A DNA stretch of 64,000 bases, from contig OX467082.1 in the NCBI GenBank assembly GCA_950106755.1, positions 19,902,001 through 19,966,000 of the forward strand, written 5' to 3'. The notes beneath the pieces were generated by a model. The model was not told the DNA's origin. It did not search any database and worked only from the letters and a program-made list of their open reading frames with translations. The stretch comes from Climacium dendroides (lineage: Eukaryota; Streptophyta; Bryopsida; Hypnales; Climaciaceae). Positions 1 through 11,333 of the stretch are shown piece by piece. The position numbers and the translations under genes are program-made. How positions within the stretch are numbered: position 1 is the stretch's first letter; each line of letters starts with the position of its first letter.

Positions 1-190
1 GCCTCTTGAGTTGCTTTTTAGACTTAGGATGGCATAACTTTTGCTCCCGGGCACCAATTGAAATAAAATTATGTTGCATGAAAGATAATTTAATTTCCTA
101 TCTTCAAGAAAAGTTTCAAAAAATCTTGTCAAAAATTGAGAACACATTAGCCTATCCAAAATCCCCAAAGAGACTTTGGTACTTTAGGGG
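1..190. repeat. 3' end of a TTAA-type repeat (family F)
   Basis: The segment ends in CTTTAGGGG followed by TTAA at 191-194, the terminal signature of the TTAA family in this window. Its body (a 'tttgctcc...caccaattgaaataaaattat' type block, then 'caaaatcc' near the end) also occurs at 13545-13754 and 41740-41949. The other end is outside the window. No credible gene is seen; the 62-residue open frame here is read from the repeat. Confidence 0.6.
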
Positions 191-674
191 TTAAAGAAAT
201 ATAGAATATGCAAGGTGCTGAGGTTCATGTATTGAATTTTGAATTTGACTTCTCTTGTGCAAATATTTTGTAAATTTTATCAAACAATTATCCTAGTTTG
301 TTTGTTTCTAACCTATTATGAGAGAAAGTTCACAAAAATAAAATTGAATTTTACCCCATAAGGGTCATTGCAAGAAAGATTAGTTCTATTTTTTGTCATA
401 GTGAGAGTGACTCTTTTATCATCCACTGTAACTTTTGAAGTACAAGTCCAATGAATATGAAATTTCAATTGAACATGTCTAACTTGATGGTAATCAAATC
501 CCCTATTTTTTAGAAATTAAAAAAAAAATTATATTTAAAAATAAATTTTGTGAATTTCTTATAAAATTGTTTAGGGATTTTTACTATGTGAGGGGTCAAA
601 TCACACTCAAAGGTACCAAAAAAGGAATGTAATACTTAACATGTTTGGTTTGAATTTGTATGGTTACAATCAAG

Positions 675-1229
675 GGGAGGACACTGTCCACGTTTTAGCA
701 ACCCACGTGCGACAAAAGAAGTAATACATGTAATACATCTTAAAATTTATTTAAAAAAAATTATGGGTAGATTTTACTACTTTAAAAGTTTATATTTTGA
801 ATTATTGGTATTTTTTATGCTAATAGTAATTAGTTATAATTTTTTTAAGAAAAAAGATACACCATAAAGCTGAAAATAACTTTCACACCTCTATATTATA
901 TAAGAAAAAAAAATTTGAAAAATGAAAAAGAAATTCTATAGAATAGCTTTCTATTGAAAGTTTATTTTGGTTGAATATTGATGCAATAGTCATCTTCATG
1001 TGAACTCTATAAATATTTTATGTGGAGAACATGCCATTTTAGTTCATTTTTCAACCCTTTCTAGACAATATATCTTATGTTATTTGGAATTGAATTTTTT
1101 GTCAATAGAAACCTTTAGTCATTGTTAAACAAAGCTCAAAATTTTAGGATGAAATTATAGTTTATTCAAAAGTAAATAGGGGGTCAAAAAATCACTCCTC
1201 CACCTCAAATGTAGTGAGAGTGTCCTCCC
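675..1229. mobile_element. 555-bp TIR element with a 15-16-bp flanking duplication
   Basis: The ends are GGGAGGACACT and its reverse complement AGTGTCCTCCC. Both sides carry a copy of TRTGGTTACAATYCAA (659-674 and 1230-1245). The same unbroken motif occurs near 30900 on the opposite strand, in a related host repeat that lacks this insertion. The duplication is longer than the 8-11 bp of hAT or Mutator elements. No transposase frame is present. The superfamily is unassigned. Confidence 0.6.
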
Positions 1230-1337
1230 TGTGGTTACAATTCAAAAAAAAATTATAAAACTTATCAAAATTTTGACATTTAATTGAATTTAAAGCAAGT
1301 TTCAAGAAGCTCAAAAAAGGCCTTGGGCATTTTGGGG
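1230..1337. repeat. End of a TTAA-type repeat (family K) hosting the 675-1229 insertion
   Basis: The block ends TTTTGGGG then TTAA (1338-1341). Read in reverse complement it matches the start of the element at 49803-50439 and the remnant at 30805-31300. The shared stretch runs from the TTAA end past a 'gagctt' stretch into the 'ttgtaaccatac' motif. It is therefore a broken copy of that family interrupted by the 555-bp element. Confidence 0.55.
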
Positions 1338-1341
1338 TTAA

Positions 1342-2280
1342 TATGCAATAAAACTTTAGCCAATCTCTCTTTGAATTTTATCCCTAACTTTTGATTGAAG
1401 ACTCAAAATCTCAAATGGATTTTTGGAGATGAAAGTTAGTTTGATTTAACAATGTTTTTAGTTCAAAGTTTATTGAAATAAATTATTCTACTATGCCTAC
1501 ATGAGGTCTCATTTTTATATTAAATACAATTCCTGTGTTTTGACTATGAGTGGTCAAGCTTTCATCTTTAAATTGTCCCATATTCTTTGAAGATTCATGA
1601 TAACAATGAAATTCATTATAAAAACAATATCTTCACCCATTGTTAATTGCACATGTGTTGGCTTTGAATTGTTGTGAAAACTTTTTCGGTTATAGGATTT
1701 CTTTACAATTCCTTGGATTTGAGAAGGTGACTTTTTAATTTTCAAAATCATTCAAAGTTTGAAATTTTGATTATACTTGGTCATTGGATCAAAATTGATA
1801 TAATACAGTAGACCACCCATTACCAACCACAACCCCATTAGCAATCAAGACGGGAGCTGAAATTCAAGAGAGAGTGGACTAATTTCCAAACATGAGTTTC
1901 TAATTTCCAACCATCAATTCCTCCATTCTTTTCATGACACGTTTGCTTGGTTTGGCGTGCCAAAGTGAACAAGAAATAGTCTCTTAAATGAACAGTTTTG
2001 GAATAGTCTACACATTGGTCATGGGTCCATACCAACTTTTGTTTTCCAAAATTCATAGTAATTTTAGTTCAAGCAAAAAAATTATCAAATTTTTGGCAAT
2101 CCCCCTCATTTCTATCTCTGCACTTGGGGAAATATTTCCTTCAGTAAAGTACTCCACATCATGCCTACAATTCCTTATTTGGTTGGTTATGGGTGATTTT
2201 ACCATAATCAAATGTGGGGGGGATGTGAGGTCATTCATGACGACTAAATAAAGTACGAGCCATGTGGAAACTGCACCTCA
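1342..2280. other. Gene-free AT-rich stretch
   Basis: I see no credible gene. Around 1500-1560 there is a short match to the family D repeat found at 23560-24170 and 32890-34100 (an 'atgaggtct...tacaattcct' block). The open frames at 1554-2251 on both strands overlap each other and resemble no family I know. Confidence 0.4.
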
Positions 2281-2284
2281 TTAA

Positions 2285-3248
2285 CCCCTAAACGTCATAG
2301 GGGACAAAAAACGTCCTCACAGTCTAAAAGTCAAATTCTAAGGGCTGTAACTTTTGCATTCAATGTCCAAATTCAATAAAACTTGTTAGAGAAGTTGCGC
2401 ATACTAGTCTAGTTTGTGTAATAAAAAATTTAGATCAATACAAGATGTATAATAGTTCTGGGAGCCAATCAAAGTTTACATTTTCAATTTGAGCTCACCA
2501 AATTGCATTTGATGGCTGCAACTTTGGGGGCTTGTATCTTTATAATCTAATGTTTGTATTCAATACAATTTGTTGGGTTCTGTTTCCACTGAAGTCAAAT
2601 TATTGTGGTAAAGTTTTTATGTCAATCCGAGTTGTTTCAAATGATTGGGAGCAATTCAATGTTCAAAATCCAGGCATTGGTTAATTCCAGTGAACTTTGG
2701 CGGCCTATAACTTCATACAATGTCCAAATCCAATCAAACTTGTCGGAGTAGTTGCGCATACTAGTCTAGTTTGTGTGGTTAAAATTTTATAGCAATCCAA
2801 GAAGTTATGAGTGACTAAGAAGCATTTTAGTAGAAGGAGGTTCAGTCATAGATGTGATTTTTTGTTACTTTTTTCACCGTTTTTGACATTTCAAATCCAT
2901 TTTGTAGACACAATGATTCATTTGAATGATATTTTTTCACCAAATTGTATATATTTTGGTTTTGAATCACTTTGTAGTTTAAAGTTTTTTCATTTGAGTA
3001 GGTTTAGAAATCAAATTTGACCTCCAAATGTGTTTTTAAGAAAATTTCAGCACCTTTTTTCAACACTAAAACATTATAATCTTTCAATATGTACGGTCAA
3101 ATGACCCCAAATTTGTTCCACACCATCTACAACATGAACACTAGAATATTGTACGGTTGAGATCTTCATACCTTACTCTAATTTTGACTTTTCAGACTTG
3201 CAAAAGAAGGCAGTTTTTAAACCTGGTTGGACCTTTGACGTTTAGGGG
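2285..3248. mobile_element. TTAA-flanked element, 964 bp, with internal tandem repeats
   Basis: TTAA at 2281-2284 is followed by CCCCTAAACGTCA. The other end reads TGACGTTTAGGGG then TTAA at 3249-3252, so the terminal inverted repeat is at least 13 bp. Inside, three degenerate units of about 180 bp begin near 2341, 2513 and 2699. They share 'caatgtccaaat' and 'gcgcatactagtctag' blocks and resemble the 190-bp repeats at 42540-42960. It has no transposase frame, so it is non-autonomous. Confidence 0.75.
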
Positions 3249-3967
3249 TTAAGAAACAATCACTATAGTTCTGAGCTTGAATTCCTATAAAAAAATTATT
3301 ACCTTTTAATGCCAAGGTTTTATCTTTAACCCTAGAGTGTCTGGATTCTTCTCTAGAATTGATGATTTGGAGAAAATCATTATAAAGTGCTATTTGGAAG
3401 AATATTTTAGAAGTGATATACAAGGGAAAGTTGTAGATTTTGAATTTTAGATTCCATCTGAATGGTTAGACTCACCAATGCTATTACCAATATTTTTTTA
3501 TAAATTTGGAAAGCAAAATTTCAAAATTTCTTCAAAATTCAATTACAAGCAAAATGTTATCATTTTTTGAGTAAAACTTATAGGAATGGATTTGAAATGA
3601 GGTTTTCTTCACATGATGATTTTTTGAAGTTTTTCTATTCTTTGAATCTATGACCTCATTTTTGCAATTCTAGTTTTGAACTAGAGTCAATGCAGCTTGA
3701 CCACTTGACACACTTCTGCATTTGTAATTTTAGAAAAATTTGTATTCTACTAACACCAAATCCAACCATTAGATAAGACAAGAACTTAATAAAGTATCAC
3801 CAAAAATTAGGATGACTTTCATCCAAACAAGAACGAGACAAAAACAAGGACTTCAATCTATTCATCATCCAAAAAATGGACATCAAAGCGCTCTAGGGTT
3901 AAGCACCTGATGTTTGCAAATGCCAGGTGGGAATGGACCTTAGTTGGGACCAATGTTTACAGAACTA

Positions 3968-4372
3968 ATTTAATATGGCTTTAAAGTGACTATTTACCAG
4001 CTAGTCTCCCTTTTTCAAAGGTTTCCATGAATAGAAATATTTTTGGATCAATTTTCAGAGAAAGAAAAATGGATGTAGAACATTACACAAGTGGTTTCAT
4101 ATTTTTTGAATCATTTTTGAATTACTTATGAATTTTCAAAAAAGCCTATTGTAGGCACCTATTTATGTCCCTAGGTCTTCCCAAATCCGACACTTGCAAC
4201 TTCTAAAGTGATTTAAGTAAATGAAGGCCAACAATTGGCTCTTGTGATAAATAATGCTTTTCTCTTGATTCTCTCAATGGCTTGAGAGGTCTATTTAAGG
4301 ACCACCTACTATCCATTTTGGACCTAAATATAGGGGCAATTTGAAGAGGTTGCTCGCTTTTAAAGCAAACTA
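3968..4372 (+). mobile_element. MITE family B, copy 1 (end interrupted by a Helitron)
   Basis: This aligns throughout with copies at 45672-46081 (+) and 32986-33395 (-). Shared landmarks are 'ctttttcaaaggtttcc', 'ggccaacaattggctcttg', 'ctctcaatggctt' and the terminal 'gctcgctttta'. The first bases have drifted. The far terminal repeat is cut between 'aaacta' and 'cttaa' by the Helitron at 4373-5238, so the last few bases of this copy lie at 5239-5244. Confidence 0.75.
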
Positions 4373-5238
4373 TCATACTACTAAAATCATAAGTCCCTCT
4401 GTAATATCACAAATGCTACCATTAATACTAGGGGCTCGTGCTTGCTATGCTACGCATTCATTGTATCACATATTAGTAAAAATTTGATATATTTGAATAG
4501 AATGCATGATAATGATTTCAATAAGTCTTTAAAATAATTATTTAAATACTTTATAAAAATATTTTCAATCATGCATACATAAAAATCGTATTTTCACACA
4601 ATGTGATATTACAGAAATAGAGTAGTAGTTTGCAATCACTTTTGTAATATCACTTTTTACAAAGGGTGATATTATAGAAATAATCTAGTTGTTGCAATTA
4701 AGGTGATATTAAAGAGGATCCATAGGATGATATTATAGAGGTAGCATATCCATTGCTTCTCTTGGCTTTACACTTCTTTGCACTTCTATGATTTTGTGCT
4801 TTTGTGAGCTTTGAGCTTTCATGATTTCAATTTTCTATTGCTACTACCAAATGATTTTAAGAAATTTATTCAATTGAAGCGATTTTGGATCCCATAACAA
4901 TTCATTTGTTCACAAAGCTTTTGAGATTTACAAATTTTTCCTTTAAATTCTTCTATTTGGGTTGCCATTTTTTGTAACAATTGAGTCAAATTTCTAATGC
5001 ATTTCAATGTATGTGTATCTTTTACTATATTCATTATTACAAGTATTTCATTCATCATTCATTAAATTTTTATTGTTTATTTCAGTATATGCTTATTTAT
5101 TACAAAAATTATATGAAAATTTTAGTAATTTTTATCTAAAGATTTTTTGAAATTCTTGCTTTGCATTTTATCTAATGCATAAAAATTCTTATGAAATTTT
5201 AATGGTGAATGTGTAGCATAGCAAGCGCCAACCGCTAG
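4373..5238 (+). mobile_element. Non-autonomous Helitron, copy 1 (866 bp)
   Basis: It starts TCATACTACTAAAATC and ends GCGCCAACCGCTAG. It sits between an A (4372) and a T (5239), as expected for Helitron insertion. A short stem (AGCG/CGCT) lies next to the CTAG end. A 19-bp subterminal sequence (4441-4459) is repeated inverted at 5207-5225 with one mismatch. There is no Rep/helicase, so any movement relied on proteins encoded elsewhere. Copies 2 and 3 are at 19396-20250 and 61246-62057. Confidence 0.88.
4870..5058 (-). CDS. Small antisense ORF carried by Helitron copy 1
   Basis: This frame of about 62 residues begins MMNEI and contains a 'CIRNLTQLLQKMATQIEEFK' segment. The same reading frame is preserved in the other two Helitron copies (19850-20080 and 61743-61877), with many substitutions that do not close it. 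The middle looks like an amphipathic helix or coiled coil (LTQLLQKMATQIEEF). I do not recognise a family. It may be an exon fragment captured by the Helitron, or simply an open stretch inherited from the founder copy. No promoter or start context supports expression. Confidence 0.3.
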   Translation of the reverse strand: MMNEILVIMNIVKDTHTLKCIRNLTQLLQKMATQIEEFKGKICKSQKLCEQMNCYGIQNRFN

Positions 5239-5244
5239 TCTTAA

Positions 5245-5570
5245 CTAAAATTCTCTCCATTGCTATGTAAAATTTTCAGTAGCTAAATTCTTAAAGAAAA
5301 ATTAGATTTTTGCTAAGATTGCAACAAACAATAGTATTTGATAGACAGTTGGCAACTTCCTCCACACTAGAGTTAGCATCTATTTAGTCCATTTTGTGTT
5401 ATATTACTCACAATAATCCTTTATAACTTGCAAAATCCTTTATTTGTTATTTGTTATTTATTACTACTCACTCTCAAGGTAGAAAAAGTTGATACATGTT
5501 TGTCTTGAAGATAGCATATTGCACTAAATTCCATAAATTAATTTTCGGATCATTGGTTGGGACTATTTTG
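5245..5570. repeat. Dispersed repeat L, copy 1
   Basis: About 325 bp that closely match 17140-17470, sharing 'attttcagtagctaaat', 'gttagcatctatttagtcc' and 'actactcactctcaaggtag' type blocks in the same order. It may be a piece of an old retroelement, but no LTR ends, primer-binding site or coding domain is visible. Confidence 0.55.
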
Positions 5571-6750
5571 AATTTTGCTTAACAATTCTAAATCAATGTA
5601 CAAGTAAAAGTGTAGTTGTTCCATCTCTAGTATTACTTTTTAATACTTGATTCCTAAGGATTAGGTGTCCTCTTATGTTAGCATTGATGCATAAACTTAA
5701 CTAACTTTAGAGAAAGAAAATTAAAATCAAAATTGAATCAAAATGTGAACCTTTAATGTAGCAAAAAATTAGAAAAGACATGATTAAGAAGTACACTCAA
5801 ACCTCTTTAGTCTTATTACCTAGGATTGAATGTCTGATCACTAAATCAAGTGTGGTAAGATATTTTAGGAATTAGGAATTTTTTTTAAAGCCGGTCTTTA
5901 TGAAGAGTTGAGAGTGAACAATTTTATTATCTAAAATCTAAACAATGAATTTATGAGAAATCTAGGGTTTGGAAATGAAGATAAGTTTGTTTTTAGGGGT
6001 CTGAAAGGGAAATTCAATTTGACTAGCTATTTAAGTTTAGGTTTAGTTGTATGTAGATGTGGTCATTATATGATTTTTCTTTAGCATATGATCAAAATCT
6101 AAATTTTGGTAGTAAAAAAATACAAAACAAACTACCAAAATTGAGAATAAAAATCAAATCAATCTTTGCATTCAATGCATTGAGCTATTCTAGTTGTGAA
6201 GAATTTCCACAAAAGTTGATAGGATCATATTACAACTAATCTTGTTTAACTACAAAATTTATAGGAATTATTTTTGACAAAGCCAGTAAAAGTTTTAGTT
6301 AAGTATTACTTTATTGAACCATATTTGGTCCATCCATGTGAGTTGTGAACCACATGGCTAACAATCAGCACATAGAAAACTGGCAACACATGGTGTATTT
6401 TTCTCTATTATGAATATATTGTAGCATTGTGAATATAGACTTTATTTGGTTATCAAAAGATGCAAGGAAAATAATATTATCATCAAGTGTTTGTTTATGT
6501 CTTGTCAAAGATGAATTTAGGATGGATTATTTCACACTTTAGAGCTCTCACCTCAAAGCTTTCCTATTATATTAGGAGATCTAGTCAAAAATTTTGTTGA
6601 TGGTCCAAATTCTTGTAGCAAATTGATCCCATTTAGTCACTTAATTATACGCAAGTGTACTTTGTATTTCAAATATAGATTTTCACAAAGAATTGATTTT
6701 TCATTAGCTTGATCAATTAGACTACTATAGTAATCAACAATCTTGAAATG
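5571..6750. other. Gene-free AT-rich stretch
   Basis: No recognisable gene or repeat boundary. The short open frame at 6057-6239 has no visible domain and AT-biased composition like its surroundings. Confidence 0.4.
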
Positions 6751-6752
6751 TT

Positions 6753-6754
<2 letters not shown>

Positions 6755-6837
<83 letters not shown>
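6755..6837. repeat. (TA)n microsatellite, 83 bp
   Basis: An uninterrupted alternating TA run. The antisense 'YIYIYI' frame over it is a by-product. Confidence 0.97.
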
Positions 6838-6840
<3 letters not shown>

Positions 6841-6987
6841 TTAGCAATAAGTGCAAGACAAAAAATGAATTAACAATTATATCTTTATTTACATATTTAG
6901 TATTAATATATTGCAATCATTTACATTGATGTAGCTGCAATTGCCATCTAATAGTGTACCTTCTTCTAGTGGGATAGGTGATACTTG

Positions 6988-7264
6988 ATGCCTTCTACCC
7001 TAGTAGTTGTGCCTATTTTTAATGACTCTAGGCAAGAGAGTGAATTATTGGTAGACATTCCATTGGCAGATGGGAGTGATGATGAAGTTATCTTATTGCA
7101 AAATGAGAAGGGAAGGGAGAAGGAGATACAAACTACAAGTGAATTGGTGGTTGTTGAGGTACAAAAACAATATGATAGACATCAAAAATTTAAGGTGGTT
7201 TAGCAGACACAATTTACATGGGTTGAAGGATTGCTAGCAAAAGATGGGATTTTGCACATGGTAA
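6988..7264 (+). pseudogene. hAT-type transposase relic, N-terminal part
   Basis: The frame starts at ATG 6988 (MPSTLVVVPIF), runs to a stop at 7201-7203, and continues in the same frame with 'QTQFTWVEGLLAKDGILHMV'. That last segment resembles the region before the zinc-binding start of plant hAT-like (DUF4371/ZNF862-like) proteins. The reading then breaks at the CACTA-ended element and resumes in frame-compatible form at about 8859 with 'KCILCNAMEKVHFYGLQ', where CxxC matches a zinc-finger pair. The protein would have bound and cut transposon ends; this copy is dead. The match is by remembered family pattern, not a search. Confidence 0.6.
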
Positions 7265-7498
7265 TTTTGCACTAGAAGAAAAAAGGGGGTTCTGCAACTA
7301 CGCTACGCAACTGGTTTTTCAGTTGCATTGGACATTTGTGACTGGATTGCAACTAGTGATAATTTGGAATTTTGTAGTTGCAGTGGACACTCTAGAATCT
7401 AGGAAACGTTTGTAGCAATACACCTTGTCTATGACTCATTTGCAACTTGTTTGCAACTTGTAAATTTGTAGATTATTAAAACATTAGTCTTGATGATT

Positions 7499-7690
7499 TG
7501 TAGATTTCAAAATTTCAAATCTACCTTTTTCTAGATTTTAGGATTTCAAATCCACCTTTCTGTAGATTTTAGGATTTTAAATCTACTTTTTTTCTAGATT
7601 TCTAAATTTCAGATCTACTTTTTTCAAGATTTTAGAATTTCAAATCTACCTTTTTCTAGATTTCAAAAATTCAAAAATTGGTATTTAATA
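7499..7690. repeat. 31-bp degenerate tandem repeat
   Basis: About six units of 'tagatttta-gatttcaaatctacctttttc' type lie inside the CACTA-ended element. Related shorter 'ctagatttctaaaatctata' motifs recur at 8340-8510 on the other arm. Confidence 0.6.
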
Positions 7691-7995
7691 GATTTCATTA
7701 GTTTAGGAAACTTTACAATTTTATAGATTTTAAAATTTCTTAATTTTCAATTTTTTAAAAATTTCTATTGGTTGTAGAATTTTGTATTCTATAGAATTCT
7801 AAATATTGTAGAAATCTACAAACTATAGAAATCTTAGAATTCTACCAACACAATTCATTGCATAAGACAACAATAGCTTACAAGTCTTATATGTCCAACT
7901 TTAAGGTACTCTTGACAATAGATATGGGACAACTGAGATACTAAAAAATGATTAAGAGGCAACTAAGATATTGAAAAACAACTAAGAAACAACTA

Positions 7996-8163
7996 ATGTA
8001 TGACTTAACAATGACTAGGAAGCAACTAAGACAACTAATGTATGACTTAAAAGTGACTAGGAAACAACTAAGACAACTAATGTATGACTTAAAAGTGACT
8101 AGGAAACAACTAAGACAACTAATGCATGACTTAAAAGTGACTAGGAAACAATTAGTTTTACTA
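7996..8163. repeat. 42-bp tandem repeat, four copies
   Basis: Four 42-bp units start at 7996, 8038, 8080 and 8122. Because 42 is divisible by three, they stay open as a 14-residue repeat (MYDLKVTRKQLRQL). This is a by-product of the array inside the CACTA element, and I do not call it a gene. Confidence 0.85.
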
Positions 8164-10556
8164 CTACAAAACTCAATTTTTGATTGATTTCAGCAGATAA
8201 GTGAAACAAATCTATACAATCAAATCAACAAAATAGCTAAATTTTCTAAGAGTGTAAAATGACTAAAAACCAAATGGCCAATTTCATTAAAATGGAGACA
8301 TTCCATTATTTGGCACTTTTAACAGTTTAGACTGTGCAATCTGAAATCTATATCCATCCTAGATTTCTAAAATCTATAAAAGTCCTAGATATCTAAAATC
8401 TAGATTTTTACTAATTTTTTAAAATCCCGCAGTCTAAAATCTATATCAGTCCTAGATTTTTGAAATCTATAAATGTTCTAGATGTACATAATCTATATTA
8501 GTCTTAGATGTCATTTTGCAATTGAAACCCCGCAGTTTGAAAAATTGCACAGAGAAATATAGAATGCTACCATTTTAATGAAATTTGCCATACAACTAAA
8601 GTACAACTAGAAAGCAACTAGGAAACGACTAGAAAATGACTAAGAAATAACTTTGGTCATTTTATAGTTGCAATTTTTCTCTAGTTGTTTCCTAGTCATT
8701 TTTACAACTATAGATTGATTGCTTTGCGACAAAAACAATAATATAAAACAATTAAATTAAATTTGGTGCAAATAGAGAGGATTTCAGTCGCAGGATAGTT
8801 GTATAGAACACTAGTCGCAGAATGGCCGGTTGTGACGGACACGTTTTTCTTCTAGTGTAAAGTGCATCCTTTGCAATGCAATGGAAAAAGTCCATTTTTA
8901 TGGCCTCCAAATCCAACAGTTTAAGCAAATATGATGGGAAGAGGTCAAGAGGATAGCTAAGGACATGTCTACTTTTAGTGTCTAGAAGGGGCAGTAGTAT
9001 GTGGCTACTCAATGCAAGTACTAGAAGAATTTGAAGTTGTACCAAAAGTGGCCCCCTCTATCCATTGCCCAAGCTATACAACTAAAATCTTCAATTGAAC
9101 ATGTAAAAAAGCGTATGCAATTTGCAATTTTATTCTAAGCTTTGTATGATGGACACCCCATGACAGAATATAAGAGTCATTTTTCTCTTTGTATGGTTTC
9201 CAAGATGCTTAATTTACCCACAATTCACTGGTCTAATTCAAGTGGATGGATTTTAGCTTAATACATATACAAGTTACAAGTAGAACTAACTAATGAAATG
9301 AAGCTCAAAGTAAACAATGCTAGGTTTTTTGCTTGTACACTTGATGAAGTAACTAGTATTGACAATGGGAGTTGGATAAGTATCGACTTGTATGTGGTGA
9401 AAAATTGAGTTTGTGTGCCACTTTTGGTTTGTTTGCAAAAGGTGGAAGAGGCTCATGAGTAGACAACCTTGTGAGGATTATCATAGGGGTTGTTGCAAAT
9501 GGTGGTGGCAAAGATCGTCAAGCCATAGCCTCTAAGTTATTGAGTTTTGGTTCTGATGGTGCATCTACCATTGCTAGTTGTAGAACTGGTGTATCTATCC
9601 AAATTGTAGAGAAATATGCTCTATTTTGCAGTCTACAACATTACTTAGCCCACAAGTTGAATCTTACACTTGAGGCTTTAAGTAAGCTACCCCTATTCTA
9701 CAAGGTAGAGATGTTGCTTAGGGAGTCTCATTCCTATTTTTGCAAGTCACCATAGAGGTATATTGAGTTAAAAAAACTAGCAGAAGTAACTTAAACAAAA
9801 GGCCTTAAAACTACTATAGAATGTAGAAACACGATGGGTAAGCCTCATTGAGCCAATGAAAAGGATCCTTTCAAAGTATCACATTCTAATTCTCGAGATG
9901 TATGAGGATTAGGCCGACAACAAAAAGGCTAAGATAAGTGTATTCCTATGTACCTTTTTTTTTTCTTTATTATTGCAAAAAAATCTTTGATTTATTTTGG
10001 AGGATCATGTCTTGATAAAATATTGTTCTTGTCCTTATTGCCTTGCTAAAATGTTATTCTAGCTACAAATTTTAATCCCTTGTTCAATCTTGTAGCCATG
10101 TTTGAAGTTGCTTCTGGAACCTTATATGTTTGTAGGAATGAATGCACTTCTACCACTCATGGAGTCAATGGAGGTCTTAATGAAGGTAGCTCAAGGGTAG
10201 AACATTTATATTATTGATTTTGTATCAGCCCTCGCTACTTGCATAGGTGATCTTAGTGAGATGTATGAGGTTGAGTCTATAGCTTATACAACATCAAAGT
10301 TTTGGTCTTTGAACCAAATTCTTCAATTCAAACACAAGTCCATTCACATGCAATGGTGCATAGATATAGAGAATCCAAATTCTCTACCAACACTAGCATT
10401 TGTGTGTAACAAATGTCAAATATTTGCTTGCTGGAATGAAAAAAAGCTTGATTTTGCAACATGGGACAATGTGGTGGTAGAAGTGAAGGCTGATGTTCAT
10501 TGTAAGTTTTGTCTTGCTCTTTATATTTGCTATTTATGTTTGGTTTGAGTATTTGA

Positions 10557-10920
10557 AACTTTAAGGTCTCACTTCTTTTGTTATTTCTCTAGATAGATTT
10601 ATTTTGCAAGGACTAATAAGCACATTCTTATATTTTTGTTTTTGCATTTTTTAAGGTGGTTTTGTGATTTGGGGGGGATATGTGTATTTTGTGTATTTTA
10701 ACTTTTAAAGTCTCACTTTTTTTTCTAATTCAACAAATGGGTCTATTTTGCAAGGGTTGATGTGCATGTTCTTGTGTTTTTTTGGTCTTTGTATTTTTTT
10801 GGTAGTTTTGTGAGTTTTTTTGGGTAGTTTTGTTAGTTTTTTTTATTTGTGTGTTTTAACTCTTAAAGTCTTACTTCTTTTGCTAATTCAACAAATGGTT
10901 CTATTTTGTAAAGGTTGCTA
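10557..10920. repeat. About 150-bp tandem repeat inside the putative intron of the hAT relic
   Basis: Three units begin near 10557, 10701 and 10858, each with 'ttaaagtctcacttctttt', 'ctattttgcaaggg' and 'gcatgttctt' type blocks; the last is partial. They lie between the GTAAGT donor and the next coding block, so they enlarged a presumed intron. Confidence 0.65.
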
Positions 10921-11257
10921 TGCAACTGAAAACAGAGTTGATAAAGCGCTTCCTTTCTAATGGGTTGATGAATGCTATGGGAATATTATATCCTCAGTAT
11001 TGAACAACAAACATGTAGCCATAGGCCATTGAGATGAACTTTCCCAAGCACTTGTGGGTGTTGGTTGATTTTATGGGTATAGACGAATCTTGAGACGAAT
11101 GGTTGGAGAAAAGGACCTCTTAGTCATTATTCCTTTTGTAATTGACTAGGACTTGATCATATGTTAGCATTGTATTTTCAAGACAACAATGCGAGCAAAT
11201 TCACCTAGAGCCATGCAACCACCATTTGTTGTAAATCCATTGATTGCTCTATAGAGG

Positions 11258-11333
11258 CAACTTGATGCTATAACTTGCCTCACTAGTGAATTCTCGCAAC
11301 TTGACGCTATAACTTGCTTCACTAGTGAATTCT
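11258..11333. repeat. 38-bp tandem duplication in the hAT relic
   Basis: 'aacttgatgctataacttgc' and the following 'ctcactagtgaattctc' occur twice back to back with two substitutions. The duplication lies just before the C-terminal dimerisation block and helps explain the lost frame. Confidence 0.8.

Larger units (their letters stand above)
7270..8857. mobile_element. Non-autonomous CACTA (En/Spm-type) element, 1588 bp
   Basis: It begins CACTAGAAGAAAAA and ends with its complement (TTTTTCTTCTAGTG), the hallmark of CACTA elements. Many short repeats of 'caactag', 'gttgca' and 'gactagg' types fill both subterminal regions, as in this superfamily. A TAA triplet at 7262-7264 and again at 8858-8860 would be the 3-bp target duplication if the intervening TTTTG belongs to the insertion. 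It sits inside the hAT transposase relic. No CACTA transposase is encoded. Confidence 0.75.

Noticed and set aside
2281..2292. Telomere-like CCCTAAA motifs at many TTAACCCCTAAA sites
   Set aside because: They are single, always next to TTAA and paired with an inverted partner, so they are transposon ends and not plant telomere repeats (tandem CCCTAAA).
6734..6916. 60-residue antisense ORF rich in YI
   Set aside because: It is the TA microsatellite read as protein.
7996..8187. 63-residue repeat ORF (MYDLKVTRKQL units)
   Set aside because: Produced by a 42-bp tandem array inside a non-autonomous CACTA element; no gene context.
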